DNA of 64,000 bases, taken from NCBI RefSeq assembly GCF_963678635.1, contig NC_087066.1:38011755-38075754 (forward strand). The letters are read 5' to 3'. Positions 1 to 10,564 of the stretch are shown here, piece after piece. The position numbers and the translations under genes are program-made. Numbering within the stretch: the first letter of the stretch is position 1; each line of letters starts with the position of its first letter. The notes below the pieces were generated by a model. That model was not told the DNA's origin. It made no database searches and saw only the letters and a list, made by a program, of their open reading frames with translations. This DNA is from Symsagittifera roscoffensis (Eukaryota > Xenacoelomorpha > Acoela > Convolutidae).

Positions 1-702
1 TTTCCTGAGAGTGCTTTCAGGTGTTTTCTTTGTTGATTATATATTGGATAAAATTTTTAAAAGAATGGTGGTTGTTTATTTAATCTTTGAAAAAATGTTA
101 GGGATGTGTCTTTTGTTTTTGTGTATTTATCTTTGATTAGTATTTTACTATTCAAAATGTTGATTGTTGGTATATATTTAGAGATAAATGGTATTCCAAT
201 AATATTGTGTTTAATATCAGTGATATGAAATATTTGTTTAAATGGTTTATTTAAAATTTTATTTTGCTCTATTGTTCTTGTGGGGAGAAGAAATAATTGA
301 ATTTTTCCATAGTTTACCAATGTTGATCCTTGTGCTGTTGCTAATTTACTGGAGGTTTCAAGAGGCGTTAGTTTTGGGTATAATGTTTTTATCTCATTCC
401 ATGTGGGAATGTTTATTATGTTTGATTCTGCTCCTGAATCAATTAAAAAATCAATTTCAAGATCTGGTGGTTGAAATTCTTTGTTTCTTGGACTTTCTAA
501 AAGAAATGGTATTGTCCAAATTTTTTCTTTGGGTTGTTCTTTTTGTATATTTTGATAGATGTGATTTGTATTCAAGCATTTTGTTTTATTATTTTCATTG
601 GATTGATTTGTAGTGTTGATTTCGTTAGTTTCTTGTGCCGTTTGCGTAGAATGGATGGGTTCAATATAATAATTGTGAAGGAGTTCTAATTGATTTTCAT
701 AT
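1..702 (-). pseudogene. element 1 protease, left partial copy
   Basis: This is a second copy of the retroviral-type aspartic protease found at 15711-16418. The open part ends at position 57 and contains the active-site motif DSGAE. Identity with the right-hand copy runs from about 702 to the left edge, including the same TAA after the C-terminal PPFF. At about 702 the sequence switches to DNA that follows ORF-X, so the first roughly 29 residues of the right-hand protease frame are missing. The first in-frame start-like codon is a TTG near 575. RT presumably continues beyond the window edge. It is a rearranged partial gene rather than an independent one. Confidence 0.8.
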
Positions 703-742
703 AATTTATTAGTTAAGAATATGTATAAATTATACTTACCTG

Positions 743-1909
743 TTAGTCGTCGGGGAAAAAACCGTGGGGGAAGATGTCGTGTATTATGTCGGAATTAGTT
801 AGTAATTTTGCTAGTATGCGAATGATGTTTTTAGTTTGAAGCAGTGGCCAAAGCAATTGAAGTGCTTTAATGGTTTTTAGTTCTTCAGTGCCAACTGCAA
901 AATCATAAGGTGTGTTTTGGATGAGATTATATAATTTGTGATTGTATTTAGTGTTGTGGATGAATTCTAATATTGGGATTTCTATAGGTTGAATAAATTC
1001 ATGTGGGATAAGGAAGGGTCTGGATTCTTCTGCGTTGAAGGTCTTCGTGATGGGACAAAAAATATACATTTGGGTTATGGGATCATAATTGCGAAGAATA
1101 CCGTGAAGGTTAGTATCTTTGATGCAATATGTGAAGTTAAGAAAAAATGGTGAAGTGTACTTAGAGTTAATAAATTGAAAACGGTGGTGTGGTTGTCTTG
1201 ATGGAGTGTGTAGATCAAAGTGATTTTGTATGAAGCGATAATATGTATATGTGTGGGTTTGTTTAGTGCGTAACATAATATCGTGTGAGCAGTGCAAATC
1301 TCGTTCATGTGGTGCAAGGAAATGAAGGGTTAGTGAAAATAATTGAAATTTTTCTTTAAAACTTTCGTAAGCTTGTGTGTCGGTTAGTGCTTCAGAAATG
1401 ATGTGATCGAATTTGCGATCAAATATATTGAGTATAAAAACATATGGTGTTTTGATGAAGAATTTTTCTGTGATTTGTGGGTTAGCGAAACGGTCATCAT
1501 CTAAAAATTGGTCTTGGTTAGCTCGGATGATGTTATGATCGTAATATTCTAGCGTATATTCGTTAGCTCGGGGTGCAGAGTGTGTTTTTAGTGACTTTTT
1601 ATATCCTATATAAGTAAATCGTCTATGTGTTAGCGGTGTGGTGAGTCGATATAGCATATCTTTATTTCTTTCTATATCGATGTGAGTATTAGATAAAGGT
1701 AGGCAAAGGGGGTTAGTAAAATGATAATATGATGTCCAATGAAGTGTAGGCATTAAAACTTGTTCATCTACAAAACTACGTGTGTCGTTAGTGTTGTTAG
1801 GAGTATTCAAAGTATATTGTGGAAATGAAGGTAGGGTGATTGCTAAAAAATCTTTCGTGTTAGTGTGATTTGCCAATTGATTGTAGGTCAATATTTGGGT
1901 TTCGAGCAA
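743..1909 (-). CDS. ORF-X, unknown retroelement-associated protein (5' truncated)
   Basis: This is a 388-codon open frame of unknown function lying 3' of Env in the left part of element 1. I do not recognise a domain. Residues are rich in H, T, Y, F and N, and there is no obvious signal peptide or membrane helix. The first dozen codons (1909 to 1873) are Env DNA read in another frame, so the true N-terminus is missing and real ORF-X sequence starts at about 1872. A diverged relic at 34300-35230 encodes clearly similar protein: LYNLIQ, a TEE..K.I stretch and LAKLL near the C-terminus, and LDE..L.PT..W.SYY nearer the N-terminus. About half the C-terminal residues match. That makes it a real gene of this element family. 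A splice-donor-like CAGGTAAGT follows the stop directly. Confidence 0.7.
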   Translation of the reverse strand: MLETQILTYNQLANHTNTKDFLAITLPSFPQYTLNTPNNTNDTRSFVDEQVLMPTLHWTSYYHFTNPLCLPLSNTHIDIERNKDMLYRLTTPLTHRRFTYIGYKKSLKTHSAPRANEYTLEYYDHNIIRANQDQFLDDDRFANPQITEKFFIKTPYVFILNIFDRKFDHIISEALTDTQAYESFKEKFQLFSLTLHFLAPHERDLHCSHDIMLRTKQTHTYTYYRFIQNHFDLHTPSRQPHHRFQFINSKYTSPFFLNFTYCIKDTNLHGILRNYDPITQMYIFCPITKTFNAEESRPFLIPHEFIQPIEIPILEFIHNTKYNHKLYNLIQNTPYDFAVGTEELKTIKALQLLWPLLQTKNIIRILAKLLTNSDIIHDIFPHGFFPDD

Positions 1910-3683
1910 TAGCTCTTATGCTTTCAGGTGAAAATTTTTTGAGTGATTGCATTAATGTGGGATATGGGGTAAGAAGGTAATATTTATCTTCATCAGAGTT
2001 CAGTTGAACTACATTGTGGCTATTTTCTGATCCACGTGGGACTGCGGTATCCCAGAAATAGGTTCGTCTTGAAAGTGTGTCAACGAAATGTACTTTATTC
2101 TTATAAAAGATAGGGATTCTTTTATAGCATCGTTTATCTTCAAAAACATATAGTGGTGATACTTTTTTGGTACAGGTATAAAACCATAAAATGTTTCCTT
2201 CGTAGTCTAAAAAAATTGATCTATTTCCTGATAGTAAATATCCTGCGTAGGGTATTTTTAATACTGCTAGTGCAAGTGATTGTAGGATTTGTGTCCTTTC
2301 TAATTCGCATAATTGGTGAAGTGTTTCTAATTCAGCGAGTGACATTTCTTGAAAAATGCGGCTAATTGTGTAGTCTAATTTCATATCTAGGTGAATATCA
2401 TAGTGGATATTACCGAAATATGTACTATTCATTAGTGATAGTTCTTGTAAACGTGTGCTTCTAGTGTCATGGGGTTTTAGATGTCCACCAGGTTGACTTT
2501 TACTTTTTTGAAAATCAACTGGTATATATGATGGTCCTTCGTTTATAGGGTGACTTGTGGCGTATGGGTCGATTTTTACTTTTCCAGTGGTCATGTCGAA
2601 TCCTTTTTCGTATTCAACTAATATCTCGGAGTATTGTGTTTTGTGAAGTGGATTTCTGTATTTACATGCAAGTTCTGTTTCTTGATATTTTTGAAAACGT
2701 GTCAATTTATTTTCTATATTGTGTATGTTTCTAAAATTAGAACTTTGTTTTCGTGATGGATGGACTTGTTCATATGGAATTGATTGTATAAAATATTTTT
2801 CGTGAAATTTTATCATACGAGCGTGTATTTTTGCTACTTGAAATGTTGTACATGTGTCTTCGGGGAACCAAACAATTGTTGCTTGTGTTCGTGTTGCAGG
2901 GTCACAATAGCCTTGATCGTTTTTACAAGGTAATCTGATTCCTTGATAGATCATGGTGTTGTCAGATAAATCGCGTGTGAGTTGTATTTTTTCGAGTTGT
3001 ATTTTCCAATCGAAAAACATTATTTCTTGATATCCTTTATTTTTCGTGTCTGCTTTGCAGTTTGATGGGTCATTTATACCAATATGTGGTATCCAGTGTT
3101 TATCGTGTATGTCATAAGTTAATCTTCCGTGTGCGCCGTTGTATGGGTATTTTTCATCTAATTTTATATGTCCTTGATATCTTTCAAGTTCTGCTTGATG
3201 TACAGAATCTGCAAAAACTTGGAAATATACTAATTTTCTATCTGTGTTTTTATTTCTTGTGATGTTTAGTCTTAGTAACTCGTTTTTACAATCTTCGGGA
3301 TTGAGATGTAAAAGTCGTTCGATATTACTCTGGTAGAATGATTCGTGGTCAAGTCGGTTTTTATTTCCATTTGAGACTTGTGAACAATGTACTTTCTTTT
3401 CAGAAAATGTTGCTGTGAATTTATATCCTATAACTGTTGTTGCTCGGGCTTTTGAATAAAGTGTCGCTATTACATTTGTTGTTTCTATAGCTTGTGGTTC
3501 TGTTTCGCATTGTGATACTTGATTTATTGCATATTTGTGTAGTGTTTTTTGTTCGTTTTCTTCACAATCGTAATGTGTTACTAATAAATCTTGGGGTCCT
3601 GTGCGGGGGGAAGGGTTTATATTTTCATTGGAGGTTATTAGAAAAAGGAGTTGGAGAAAAATTAAAATTTTTAGAATATACAT
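1860..3683 (-). pseudogene. Env-like glycoprotein, C-terminally truncated copy
   Basis: This is the left copy of the Env-like gene, 607 codons. It starts with a strong signal peptide (MYILKILIFLQLLFLITS). It matches the right copy at 7591-9401 almost base for base, with substitutions at about 2149, 2207 and 2568. At 1873 the Env sequence is joined to ORF-X DNA, so the last 170 or so residues, including the hydrophobic C-terminal region, are lost and the frame stops after only a few unrelated codons. Without the anchor the product would not be a normal membrane glycoprotein. Confidence 0.75.
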
Positions 3684-4846
3684 GTGTATGAAAATCCTGA
3701 GTATGGGTTATAAAATGTGATGAAACCAATTGTCTTTTTGGTATATCTGTCGTATTTGTATATCACTTCAGTTGTTATAAATGGTGGTGGTAGGGATTGA
3801 GCTGTTATATTTGGTGGGTTTAATGGATAGGGATGTTGAGTAATGTTGTTTAATTTAACCGTGATTTCAAATTTTAATTGTAGACTATTTTGTTGGAGTA
3901 TTTGGATGTTATGATCACGAATGTCTTCGTGGATGTCTTGTCTATATTGTAGTCTATTTAGTGCCCAGTTGTGGAGTCGGTTACTTTCTGGGTGTTGTCC
4001 AAATAATGGTGGAGGTGCTGTGAATGTATTCCAGTCTAGTCTTAAAGGAATATTTGTTGATGATTGTTCTCGATATCTAGCGTCGAGGTTATTTGGGAAA
4101 TTTAAGTTAAAAGGCGGTGGTGAAATCTGGCTTATTGATGGTGTTGATGGTAGTGATAATGTTTCTGGTAGTGATGAGGATGTTGTTGTATCCGTAAAAA
4201 TATCTATTGGATCATTGATTAAATTTGGTTCACCTTGTGTGAATGAATGTGTTGTCCAATATGGTAGTCGTGATGTTTGGTTTGTGGGGTTAAAGGGGTT
4301 TTAACGAATTTGTTCAGATGTTGGTGTTGAACCTAAGTAATCTGAGGGTAGGCTTGAGGTGCTACGTTGTGAAAGAAGCGTAGGGGTTTCTGGTAATATA
4401 CCAATGGGGTTTTCTGGAGTACTTTGTGATGGGGATTGAGGTATATCAAAACGAACTCGGGGAGTTTGAAAATTCCTGTTTCGTCGAGGATGTATAATTT
4501 GTCTATTTATTTCGACTGTATTTTGGTTTTGACTAGGATTTCGTATTCTACTTAATTCTTGTGGTAGTGTTGGGTAAAAGTTATATGTTGGTTCGCTTAG
4601 AGGTGCTTGTCGTTGAACTGGTTCTAGTGGTTCAGATAAGCGAGCGTGTCGTTCTTCAAAGGTATATGGGTTATCTTGAAAGGAAATTCGTGTGGATGTT
4701 TGGGGGTTTTGGGTAGTTGAAGATGGTGCTGGGTTATCTTGGGATGATGTCGGTGAAGACTGACTGAGTGATTGTTGGTTAGCAATTTTTGATGGTTTTT
4801 TATTTATTCTTTTAGTGGAAAAATTTATGTTTATTATAGTATTCTT
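3671..4846 (-). pseudogene. ORF-P, left copy with nonsense mutation
   Basis: This is the left copy of the Pro/Ser/Thr/Asn-rich frame described at 9389-10564. It is near-identical but has GAA changed to TAA at 4301-4303, about residue 182 of 391, which splits the frame. Like the right copy it has no ATG codon and overlaps the Env start by a few bases in another frame. Confidence 0.55.
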
Positions 4847-5000
4847 CTAGAAAAAGAATTAGGAGGATTGTTGCTAGGGCGAATGTGATGATTGCTTTCT
4901 TTATACATTTGCATATTGTCAAGATGAGGGATGATAGAAATGTTATAAAAATTACAAATAGTAAAAAAATATCTGTTCTACTAAAAATGGTACGTATCAT
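4812..5000 (-). CDS. small two-helix membrane ORF, left copy
   Basis: This is a 62-codon frame with ATG, identical in structure to 10530-10718. It has two hydrophobic segments, about residues 11-29 and 36-51, separated by a short Lys/Cys hinge (CKCIKK). Function is unknown. Its 3' end overlaps the start of ORF-P in the +1 frame. Confidence 0.5.
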   Translation of the reverse strand: MIRTIFSRTDIFLLFVIFITFLSSLILTICKCIKKAIITFALATILLILFLEEYYNKHKFFH

Positions 5001-5820
5001 TTAGATAAGTTTTGTGAATCGTACCTGTGGATATAGTCAATAGCTTTCGAAAGCTGGAGGTATAGTTCAAATATGGAATAGAAAATTTAAAAAATATTGC
5101 AAAAAATGATTAAGATTATTACAAAAGATTCAAAGGTATCAAAAAGAAATATGATTAAAAGTTTAAATATCGTTAAAACGTTTATGAGAATGTTAAGAAT
5201 TATGTTGACTGGTCGAGAGAAGAGCATTTAAGAAATGGCTTCTCGATCGAATATTTTTTGTTGTTTGAGGCAATTTTCAAGTGTGGTCGAATTATTTATT
5301 GGTTTTTTGACAAGTGGGTTGAGTTTTGTGAAAAATTGTTGGGGGCAAATTTTATGGTGATCGGGAGGTCTTTTTTGTCTTTATTTTTATTTGTCAAGTG
5401 ATCTGGGGTATTTTTGAGATTTTTATACTTTAGGCTAATTAAAATGGTCGTTCTTTTACCTTAGGCTAATTTAACATATTTGTTTGGGGGGTATTTGAGA
5501 TCGGAGTTGGGGAAATATTGTTGATCTTTGGGTTATTAGATAAGGGAGGGTTATGATATTATGGTGATATTTATTTTAGTTGTCAAGTTGGAGTGGTTTG
5601 CTTATTTTTGACCTGGAGGTCGCAAAGTTATAGTTATAGATATGCCTGGAGTTTATTATCGTTCGTCTAGTTGGTTTGTGTTAGAGTTAGAGAAGGTGAC
5701 GGATTGGATGAATCCTATTGGCTAATTTTGAACTAGAATCGTTGCTTGTTTGTCAGCATGTTATTTTGAAAAATGAAAGTTCAAAATTTTTCAGAGGTGC
5801 AAAAATTATTAAATATAAAA
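5001..5820 (-). other. gene-poor spacer of element 1, left copy
   Basis: This is the 0.8 kb stretch between integrase and the small membrane ORF. I see no long frame on either strand. It contains a short direct repeat of the word TTAGGCTAATT (near 5430 and 5461) and long T/G-rich runs on the plus strand. On the coding strand a pyrimidine-poor CTATATCCACAG sits just upstream of the membrane ORF and could be a splice acceptor for a subgenomic mRNA. That is inference only. Confidence 0.4.
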
Positions 5821-6423
5821 TTAAAGCTGTTTTTGAAATTCGACTTTCTTCAATATTTTAGATTGTGGAATGAATGTTTTATAGTTTTTACGTGGTTGAT
5901 TTCTAAGTCGTGATGACTCTCTATGTTCTGATTTGTCGATTTGTTCTTGGGGTATTATTTTTTCTGTCAATTTTCTATTTTTCCTTTCTTTTTGAGGTAT
6001 GTTTTGATCTAGCTTTTTTGTATTGTTTTTTGTTATAGTTGATTTTTTATTTTGGTTCTCGAGATGAATGTCATGTTGTTCCTTTGTTTTATTCTCCGTA
6101 TGTGGGTTATTTTGAATAACTTTTAAACCTGTGAACGAATATAATTGAGTTAGTTCGCGTAGTGCGTATTCTTTTGGCTAATAAGGTAATAGGTTGTTTC
6201 GATGTTGAACAATTTCTTTTTTGTCTGAGTCGGTGATTTTATATGTGACATCAGTGGGTTTGGCAATTATTTGGTATGGTCCTTTACGAAGGGGTTGTAA
6301 TTTTTTAGAGATTCCTTTTTGAGTGTTAAAATTGGGTATTAAAACAAATGTTCCAATTTTTAAATCGGAGGCTGGTGTAAAGCGTGAATTTATTTGTTCA
6401 TTAATGTTTTGCCTTTGTAACAA
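5821..6423 (-). pseudogene. integrase C-terminal region, left copy
   Basis: This matches 11539-12141: the GPY-type C-terminal integrase module (motif KGPYQII) followed by a Lys/Gln-rich basic tail. A TAC to TAG change at 6178-6180 truncates the left copy after LLPY. Upstream it is out of frame with the catalytic core, by the same shift as in the right copy. Confidence 0.75.
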
Positions 6424-6431
6424 CTTTTTTG

Positions 6432-7058
6432 TTACATTTTTTTGTAAATTTCATTGTGTTTTTTATCTCTGCTTAAAATCCATTCGGTGTGTGTACCGGA
6501 GGCTAATTTGAGAATTTGTGGGTGATGAAAATGATCGTCATCGTGTGTATGTAAAGGTAAGTTATAACAAATTGAGTCTTTATTCGGTTGACAATAACTT
6601 TGTGCATTTTTATGAGAGTTTGCTGTAAACATAATTGGTTTGCGTGGCTTTTGATTAAAAACCATTTCATATGGTGACATTCCTAGAGTTGTCGTGATTT
6701 GTGAATTATATGCTAAGGGAAATAGTTTTACATCTGCTGACCATTCGGTGTATCTTGTATCATTTCCATTGATGATACATCTAAGATATTCTTGTAGTGA
6801 ACGGTTCATACCTTCGACTAAGCCGTTTATCCAAGGTGCGTGAGATGTACGTGGTTTGTGTTTGATGTTATATTAATGACATAGTGTGATGATTTCATTA
6901 TTTATGAATTCTGTACCGTTGTCTGTAACTAAAATTTCTGGTAGTCCGAATTTGGCTATCCAGTGTTCATAGAGTGTTGTGTAAGCGTAATAAGCGTTAC
7001 AATGTGGTACTGGGTTAAGTTTCATAATGTGTAAACGCGTCAACAATTACCATAATGT
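6432..7058 (-). pseudogene. integrase catalytic core, left copy
   Basis: This is a retroviral-type integrase core. The second catalytic Asp lies in VTDNGTEF (about 6925) and the catalytic Glu in the segment before MNRSLQEYLRC (about 6810-6820). A TAA at 6873-6875 breaks the core. At 7058 identity to the right copy ends and the sequence becomes Env C-terminus of the right copy, so the zinc-binding N-domain and first Asp are absent here. Confidence 0.8.
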
Positions 7059-9401
7059 GTTCTGTCTTGTCGCTATTTTTGTATTATATTCTTTTATTTG
7101 TGCGTCTAGAAGAATTTTGTTGATTGATGATGAAAAAATTCCAAAAAATCCTGCAACTAGTATGCGTGCTACACTTGCTTGTCTATTTACTTGTGTGTGT
7201 ATAGCGCATGTGTTATAGATTCCTTTTAATAGTGAATAAAGAAATCCTATAAAGTTAAACATTGCGTATAGGATAGTTAATTTTTCTAAGATGTAATAGG
7301 GCCATCCTAGAAAATCGAGAATTTCATTTTTTAGTGTAACAAAGCTAAAAATATTTATAGGTGAAATATCTTGTGGTCTGTATTTTTCACCGTTTAGATA
7401 TATATAGTCTTTAATGTCTTTAAAATATCCGCTATAATCTTGTGTATAAATATCTGCAAATCCTGCGGTTTCGGCAAGTTTGCGTAAGTTTTGGTCAATT
7501 GATTGTCTTTGTATAGTGTCCATTTGTGTTAATAATTCTTGGAATTGTTGTGTTCTAATGTGATGTTGGATATCGGATTTTGAATATATTCCAATTGATT
7601 GTAGGTCAATATTTGGGTTTCGAGCAATAGCTCTTATGCTTTCAGGTGAAAATTTTTTGAGTGATTGCATTAATGTGGGATATGGGGTAAGAAGGTAATA
7701 TTTATCTTCATCAGAGTTCAGTTGAACTACATTGTGGCTATTTTCTGATCCACGTGGGACTGCGGTATCCCAGAAATAGGTTCGTCTTGAAAGTGTGTCA
7801 ACGAAATGTACTTTATTCTTATAAAAGATAGGGATTCTTTTATAGCATCGTTTATCTTCAAAAATATATAGTGGTGATACTTTTTTGGTACAGGTATAAA
7901 ACCATAAAATGATTCCTTCGTAGTCTAAAAAAATTGATCTATTTCCTGATAGTAAATATCCTGCGTAGGGTATTTTTAATACTGCTAGTGCAAGTGATTG
8001 TAGGATTTGTGTCCTTTCTAATTCGCATAATTGGTGAAGTGTTTCTAATTCAGCGAGTGACATTTCTTGAAAAATGCGGCTAATTGTGTAGTCTAATTTC
8101 ATATCTAGGTGAATATCATAGTGGATATTACCGAAATATGTACTATTCATTAGTGATAGTTCTTGTAAACGTGTGCTTCTAGTGTCATGGGGTTTTAGAT
8201 GTCCACCAGGTTGACTTTTACTTTTTTGAAAATCAACTGGTATATATGATGGTCCTTCGTTTATAGGTTGACTTGTGGCGTATGGGTCGATTTTTACTTT
8301 TCCAGTGGTCATGTCGAATCCTTTTTCGTATTCAACTAATATCTCGGAGTATTGTGTTTTGTGAAGTGGATTTCTGTATTTACATGCAAGTTCTGTTTCT
8401 TGATATTTTTGAAAACGTGTCAATTTATTTTCTATATTGTGTATGTTTCTAAAATTAGAACTTTGTTTTCGTGATGGATGGACTTGTTCATATGGAATTG
8501 ATTGTATAAAATATTTTTCGTGAAATTTTATCATACGAGCGTGTATTTTTGCTACTTGAAATGTTGTACATGTGTCTTCGGGGAACCAAACAATTGTTGC
8601 TTGTGTTCGTGTTGCAGGGTCACAATAGCCTTGATCGTTTTTACAAGGTAATCTGATTCCTTGATAGATCATGGTGTTGTCAGATAAATCGCGTGTGAGT
8701 TGTATTTTTTCGAGTTGTATTTTCCAATCGAAAAACATTATTTCTTGATATCCTTTATTTTTCGTGTCTGCTTTGCAGTTTGATGGGTCATTTATACCAA
8801 TATGTGGTATCCAGTGTTTATCGTGTATGTCATAAGTTAATCTTCCGTGTGCGCCGTTGTATGGGTATTTTTCATCTAATTTTATATGTCCTTGATATCT
8901 TTCAAGTTCTGCTTGATGTACAGAATCTGCAAAAACTTGGAAATATACTAATTTTCTATCTGTGTTTTTATTTCTTGTGATGTTTAGTCTTAGTAACTCG
9001 TTTTTACAATCTTCGGGATTGAGATGTAAAAGTCGTTCGATATTACTCTGGTAGAATGATTCGTGGTCAAGTCGGTTTTTATTTCCATTTGAGACTTGTG
9101 AACAATGTACTTTCTTTTCAGAAAATGTTGCTGTGAATTTATATCCTATAACTGTTGTTGCTCGGGCTTTTGAATAAAGTGTCGCTATTACATTTGTTGT
9201 TTCTATAGCTTGTGGTTCTGTTTCGCATTGTGATACTTGATTTATTGCATATTTGTGTAGTGTTTTTTGTTCGTTTTCTTCACAATCGTAATGTGTTACT
9301 AATAAATCTTGGGGTCCTGTGCGGGGGGAAGGGTTTATATTTTCATTGGAGGTTATTAGAAAAAGGAGTTGGAGAAAAATTAAAATTTTTAGAATATACA
9401 T
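7047..9401 (-). CDS. env: Env-like membrane glycoprotein of element 1
   Basis: This is the longest Env frame, 784 codons. Residues 1-18 form a signal peptide. The ectodomain starts with a YDC motif and carries many spaced cysteines and N-glycosylation sites. Near the C-terminus a long hydrophobic stretch (around YILEKLTILYAMFNFIGFLY) is followed by a second one (about IFSSSINKIL), consistent with anchor and tail. The YDC start and cysteine pattern recall, from memory only, glycoproteins carried by arthropod retroelements and chuvirus-like viruses. I am unsure of that link. The last codons are created by the junction with integrase DNA at 7058, so the natural C-terminus is lost. ORF-P overlaps its start codon. 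Together with Gag-Pol it would make the element potentially infectious in origin; this copy is damaged. Confidence 0.65.
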   Translation of the reverse strand: MYILKILIFLQLLFLITSNENINPSPRTGPQDLLVTHYDCEENEQKTLHKYAINQVSQCETEPQAIETTNVIATLYSKARATTVIGYKFTATFSEKKVHCSQVSNGNKNRLDHESFYQSNIERLLHLNPEDCKNELLRLNITRNKNTDRKLVYFQVFADSVHQAELERYQGHIKLDEKYPYNGAHGRLTYDIHDKHWIPHIGINDPSNCKADTKNKGYQEIMFFDWKIQLEKIQLTRDLSDNTMIYQGIRLPCKNDQGYCDPATRTQATIVWFPEDTCTTFQVAKIHARMIKFHEKYFIQSIPYEQVHPSRKQSSNFRNIHNIENKLTRFQKYQETELACKYRNPLHKTQYSEILVEYEKGFDMTTGKVKIDPYATSQPINEGPSYIPVDFQKSKSQPGGHLKPHDTRSTRLQELSLMNSTYFGNIHYDIHLDMKLDYTISRIFQEMSLAELETLHQLCELERTQILQSLALAVLKIPYAGYLLSGNRSIFLDYEGIILWFYTCTKKVSPLYIFEDKRCYKRIPIFYKNKVHFVDTLSRRTYFWDTAVPRGSENSHNVVQLNSDEDKYYLLTPYPTLMQSLKKFSPESIRAIARNPNIDLQSIGIYSKSDIQHHIRTQQFQELLTQMDTIQRQSIDQNLRKLAETAGFADIYTQDYSGYFKDIKDYIYLNGEKYRPQDISPINIFSFVTLKNEILDFLGWPYYILEKLTILYAMFNFIGFLYSLLKGIYNTCAIHTQVNRQASVARILVAGFFGIFSSSINKILLDAQIKEYNTKIATRQNTLW

Positions 9402-10564
9402 GTGTATGAAAATCCTGAGTATGGGTTATAAAATGTGATGAAACCAATTGTCTTTTTGGTATATCTGTCGTATTTGTATATCACTTCAGTTGTTATAAAT
9501 GGTGGTGGTAGGGATTGAGCTGTTATATTTGGTGGGTTTAATGGATAGGGATGTTGAGTAATGTTGTTTAATTTAACCGTGATTTCAAATTTTAATTGTA
9601 GACTATTTTGTTGGAGTATTTGGATGTTATGATCACGAATGTCTTCGTGGATGTCTTGTCTATATTGTAGTCTATTTAGTGCCCAGTTGTGGAGTCGGTT
9701 ACTTTCTGGGTGTTGTCCAAATAATGGTGGAGGTGCTGTGAATGTATTCCAGTCTAGTCTTAAAGGAATATTTGTTGATGATTGTTCTCGATATCTAGCG
9801 TCGAGGTTATTTGGGAAATTTAAGTTAAAAGGCGGTGGTGAAATCTGGCTTATTGATGGTGTTGATGGTAGTGATAATGTTTCTGGTAGTGATGAGGATG
9901 TTGTTGTATCCGTAGAAATATCTATTGGATCATTGATTAAATTTGGTTCACCTTGTGTGAATGAATGTGTTGTCCAATATGGTAGTCGTGATGTTTGGTT
10001 TGTGGGGTTAAAGGGGTTTTCACGAATTTGTTCAGATGTTGGTGTTGAACCTAAGTAATCTGAGGGTAGGCTTGAGGTGCTACGTTGTGAAAGAAGCGTA
10101 GGGGTTTCTGGTAATATACCAATGGGGTTTTCTGGAGTACTTTGTGATGGGGATTGAGGTATATCAAAACGAACTCGGGGAGTTTGAAAATTCCTGTTTC
10201 GTCGAGGATGTATAATTTGTCTATTTATTTCGACTGTATTTTGGTTTTGACTAGGATTTCGTATTCTACTTAATTCTTGTGGTAGTGTTGGGTAAAAGTT
10301 ATATGTTGGTTCGCTTAGAGGTGCTTGTCGTTGAACTGGTTCTAGTGGTTCAGATAAGCGAGCGTGTCGTTCTTCAAAGGTATATGGGTTATCTTGAAAG
10401 GAAATTCGTGTGGATGTTTGGGGGTTTTGGGTAGTTGAAGATGGTGTTGGGTTATCTTGGGATGATGTCGGTGAAGACTGACTGAGTGATTGTTGGTTAG
10501 CAATTTTTGATGGTTTTTTATTTATTCTTTTAGTAGAAAAATTTATGTTTATTATAGTATTCTT
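9389..10564 (-). CDS. ORF-P, start-less Pro/Ser/Thr/Asn-rich frame
   Basis: This is a 391-codon frame uninterrupted from just after a TAG at 10565-10567 to a TAA at 9389-9391, overlapping the Env ATG. I found no ATG (nor CTG/TTG) codon in it, so it cannot start conventionally. It must be reached by splicing, by +1 frameshifting from the 62-aa membrane ORF it overlaps, or by a non-AUG start. Composition is Pro/Ser/Thr/Gln/Asn-rich in the first two thirds, with an Arg-rich patch (HPRRNRNFQTPRVRF). The last 120 residues look folded (HNWALNRLQYRQDIHEDIRD, then hydrophobic strands). I recognise no family. Codon use is like that of Env and Gag, which supports real coding. The left copy has a nonsense mutation. 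Confidence 0.55.
   Translation of the reverse strand, partial: KNTIININFSTKRINKKPSKIANQQSLSQSSPTSSQDNPTPSSTTQNPQTSTRISFQDNPYTFEERHARLSEPLEPVQRQAPLSEPTYNFYPTLPQELSRIRNPSQNQNTVEINRQIIHPRRNRNFQTPRVRFDIPQSPSQSTPENPIGILPETPTLLSQRSTSSLPSDYLGSTPTSEQIRENPFNPTNQTSRLPYWTTHSFTQGEPNLINDPIDISTDTTTSSSLPETLSLPSTPSISQISPPPFNLNFPNNLDARYREQSSTNIPLRLDWNTFTAPPPLFGQHPESNRLHNWALNRLQYRQDIHEDIRDHNIQILQQNSLQLKFEITVKLNNITQHPYPLNPPNITAQSLPPPFITTEVIYKYDRYTKKTIGFITFYNPYSGFSYTCIF

Noticed and set aside
242-613. 123-codon plus-strand hydrophobic frame, repeated at 15896-16267
   Set aside because: Antisense shadow of the protease gene in both copies.
3921-4304. 127-139-codon plus-strand frames, also at 9639-10058
   Set aside because: Antisense to ORF-P, which has better coding character and matches Env/Gag codon use.
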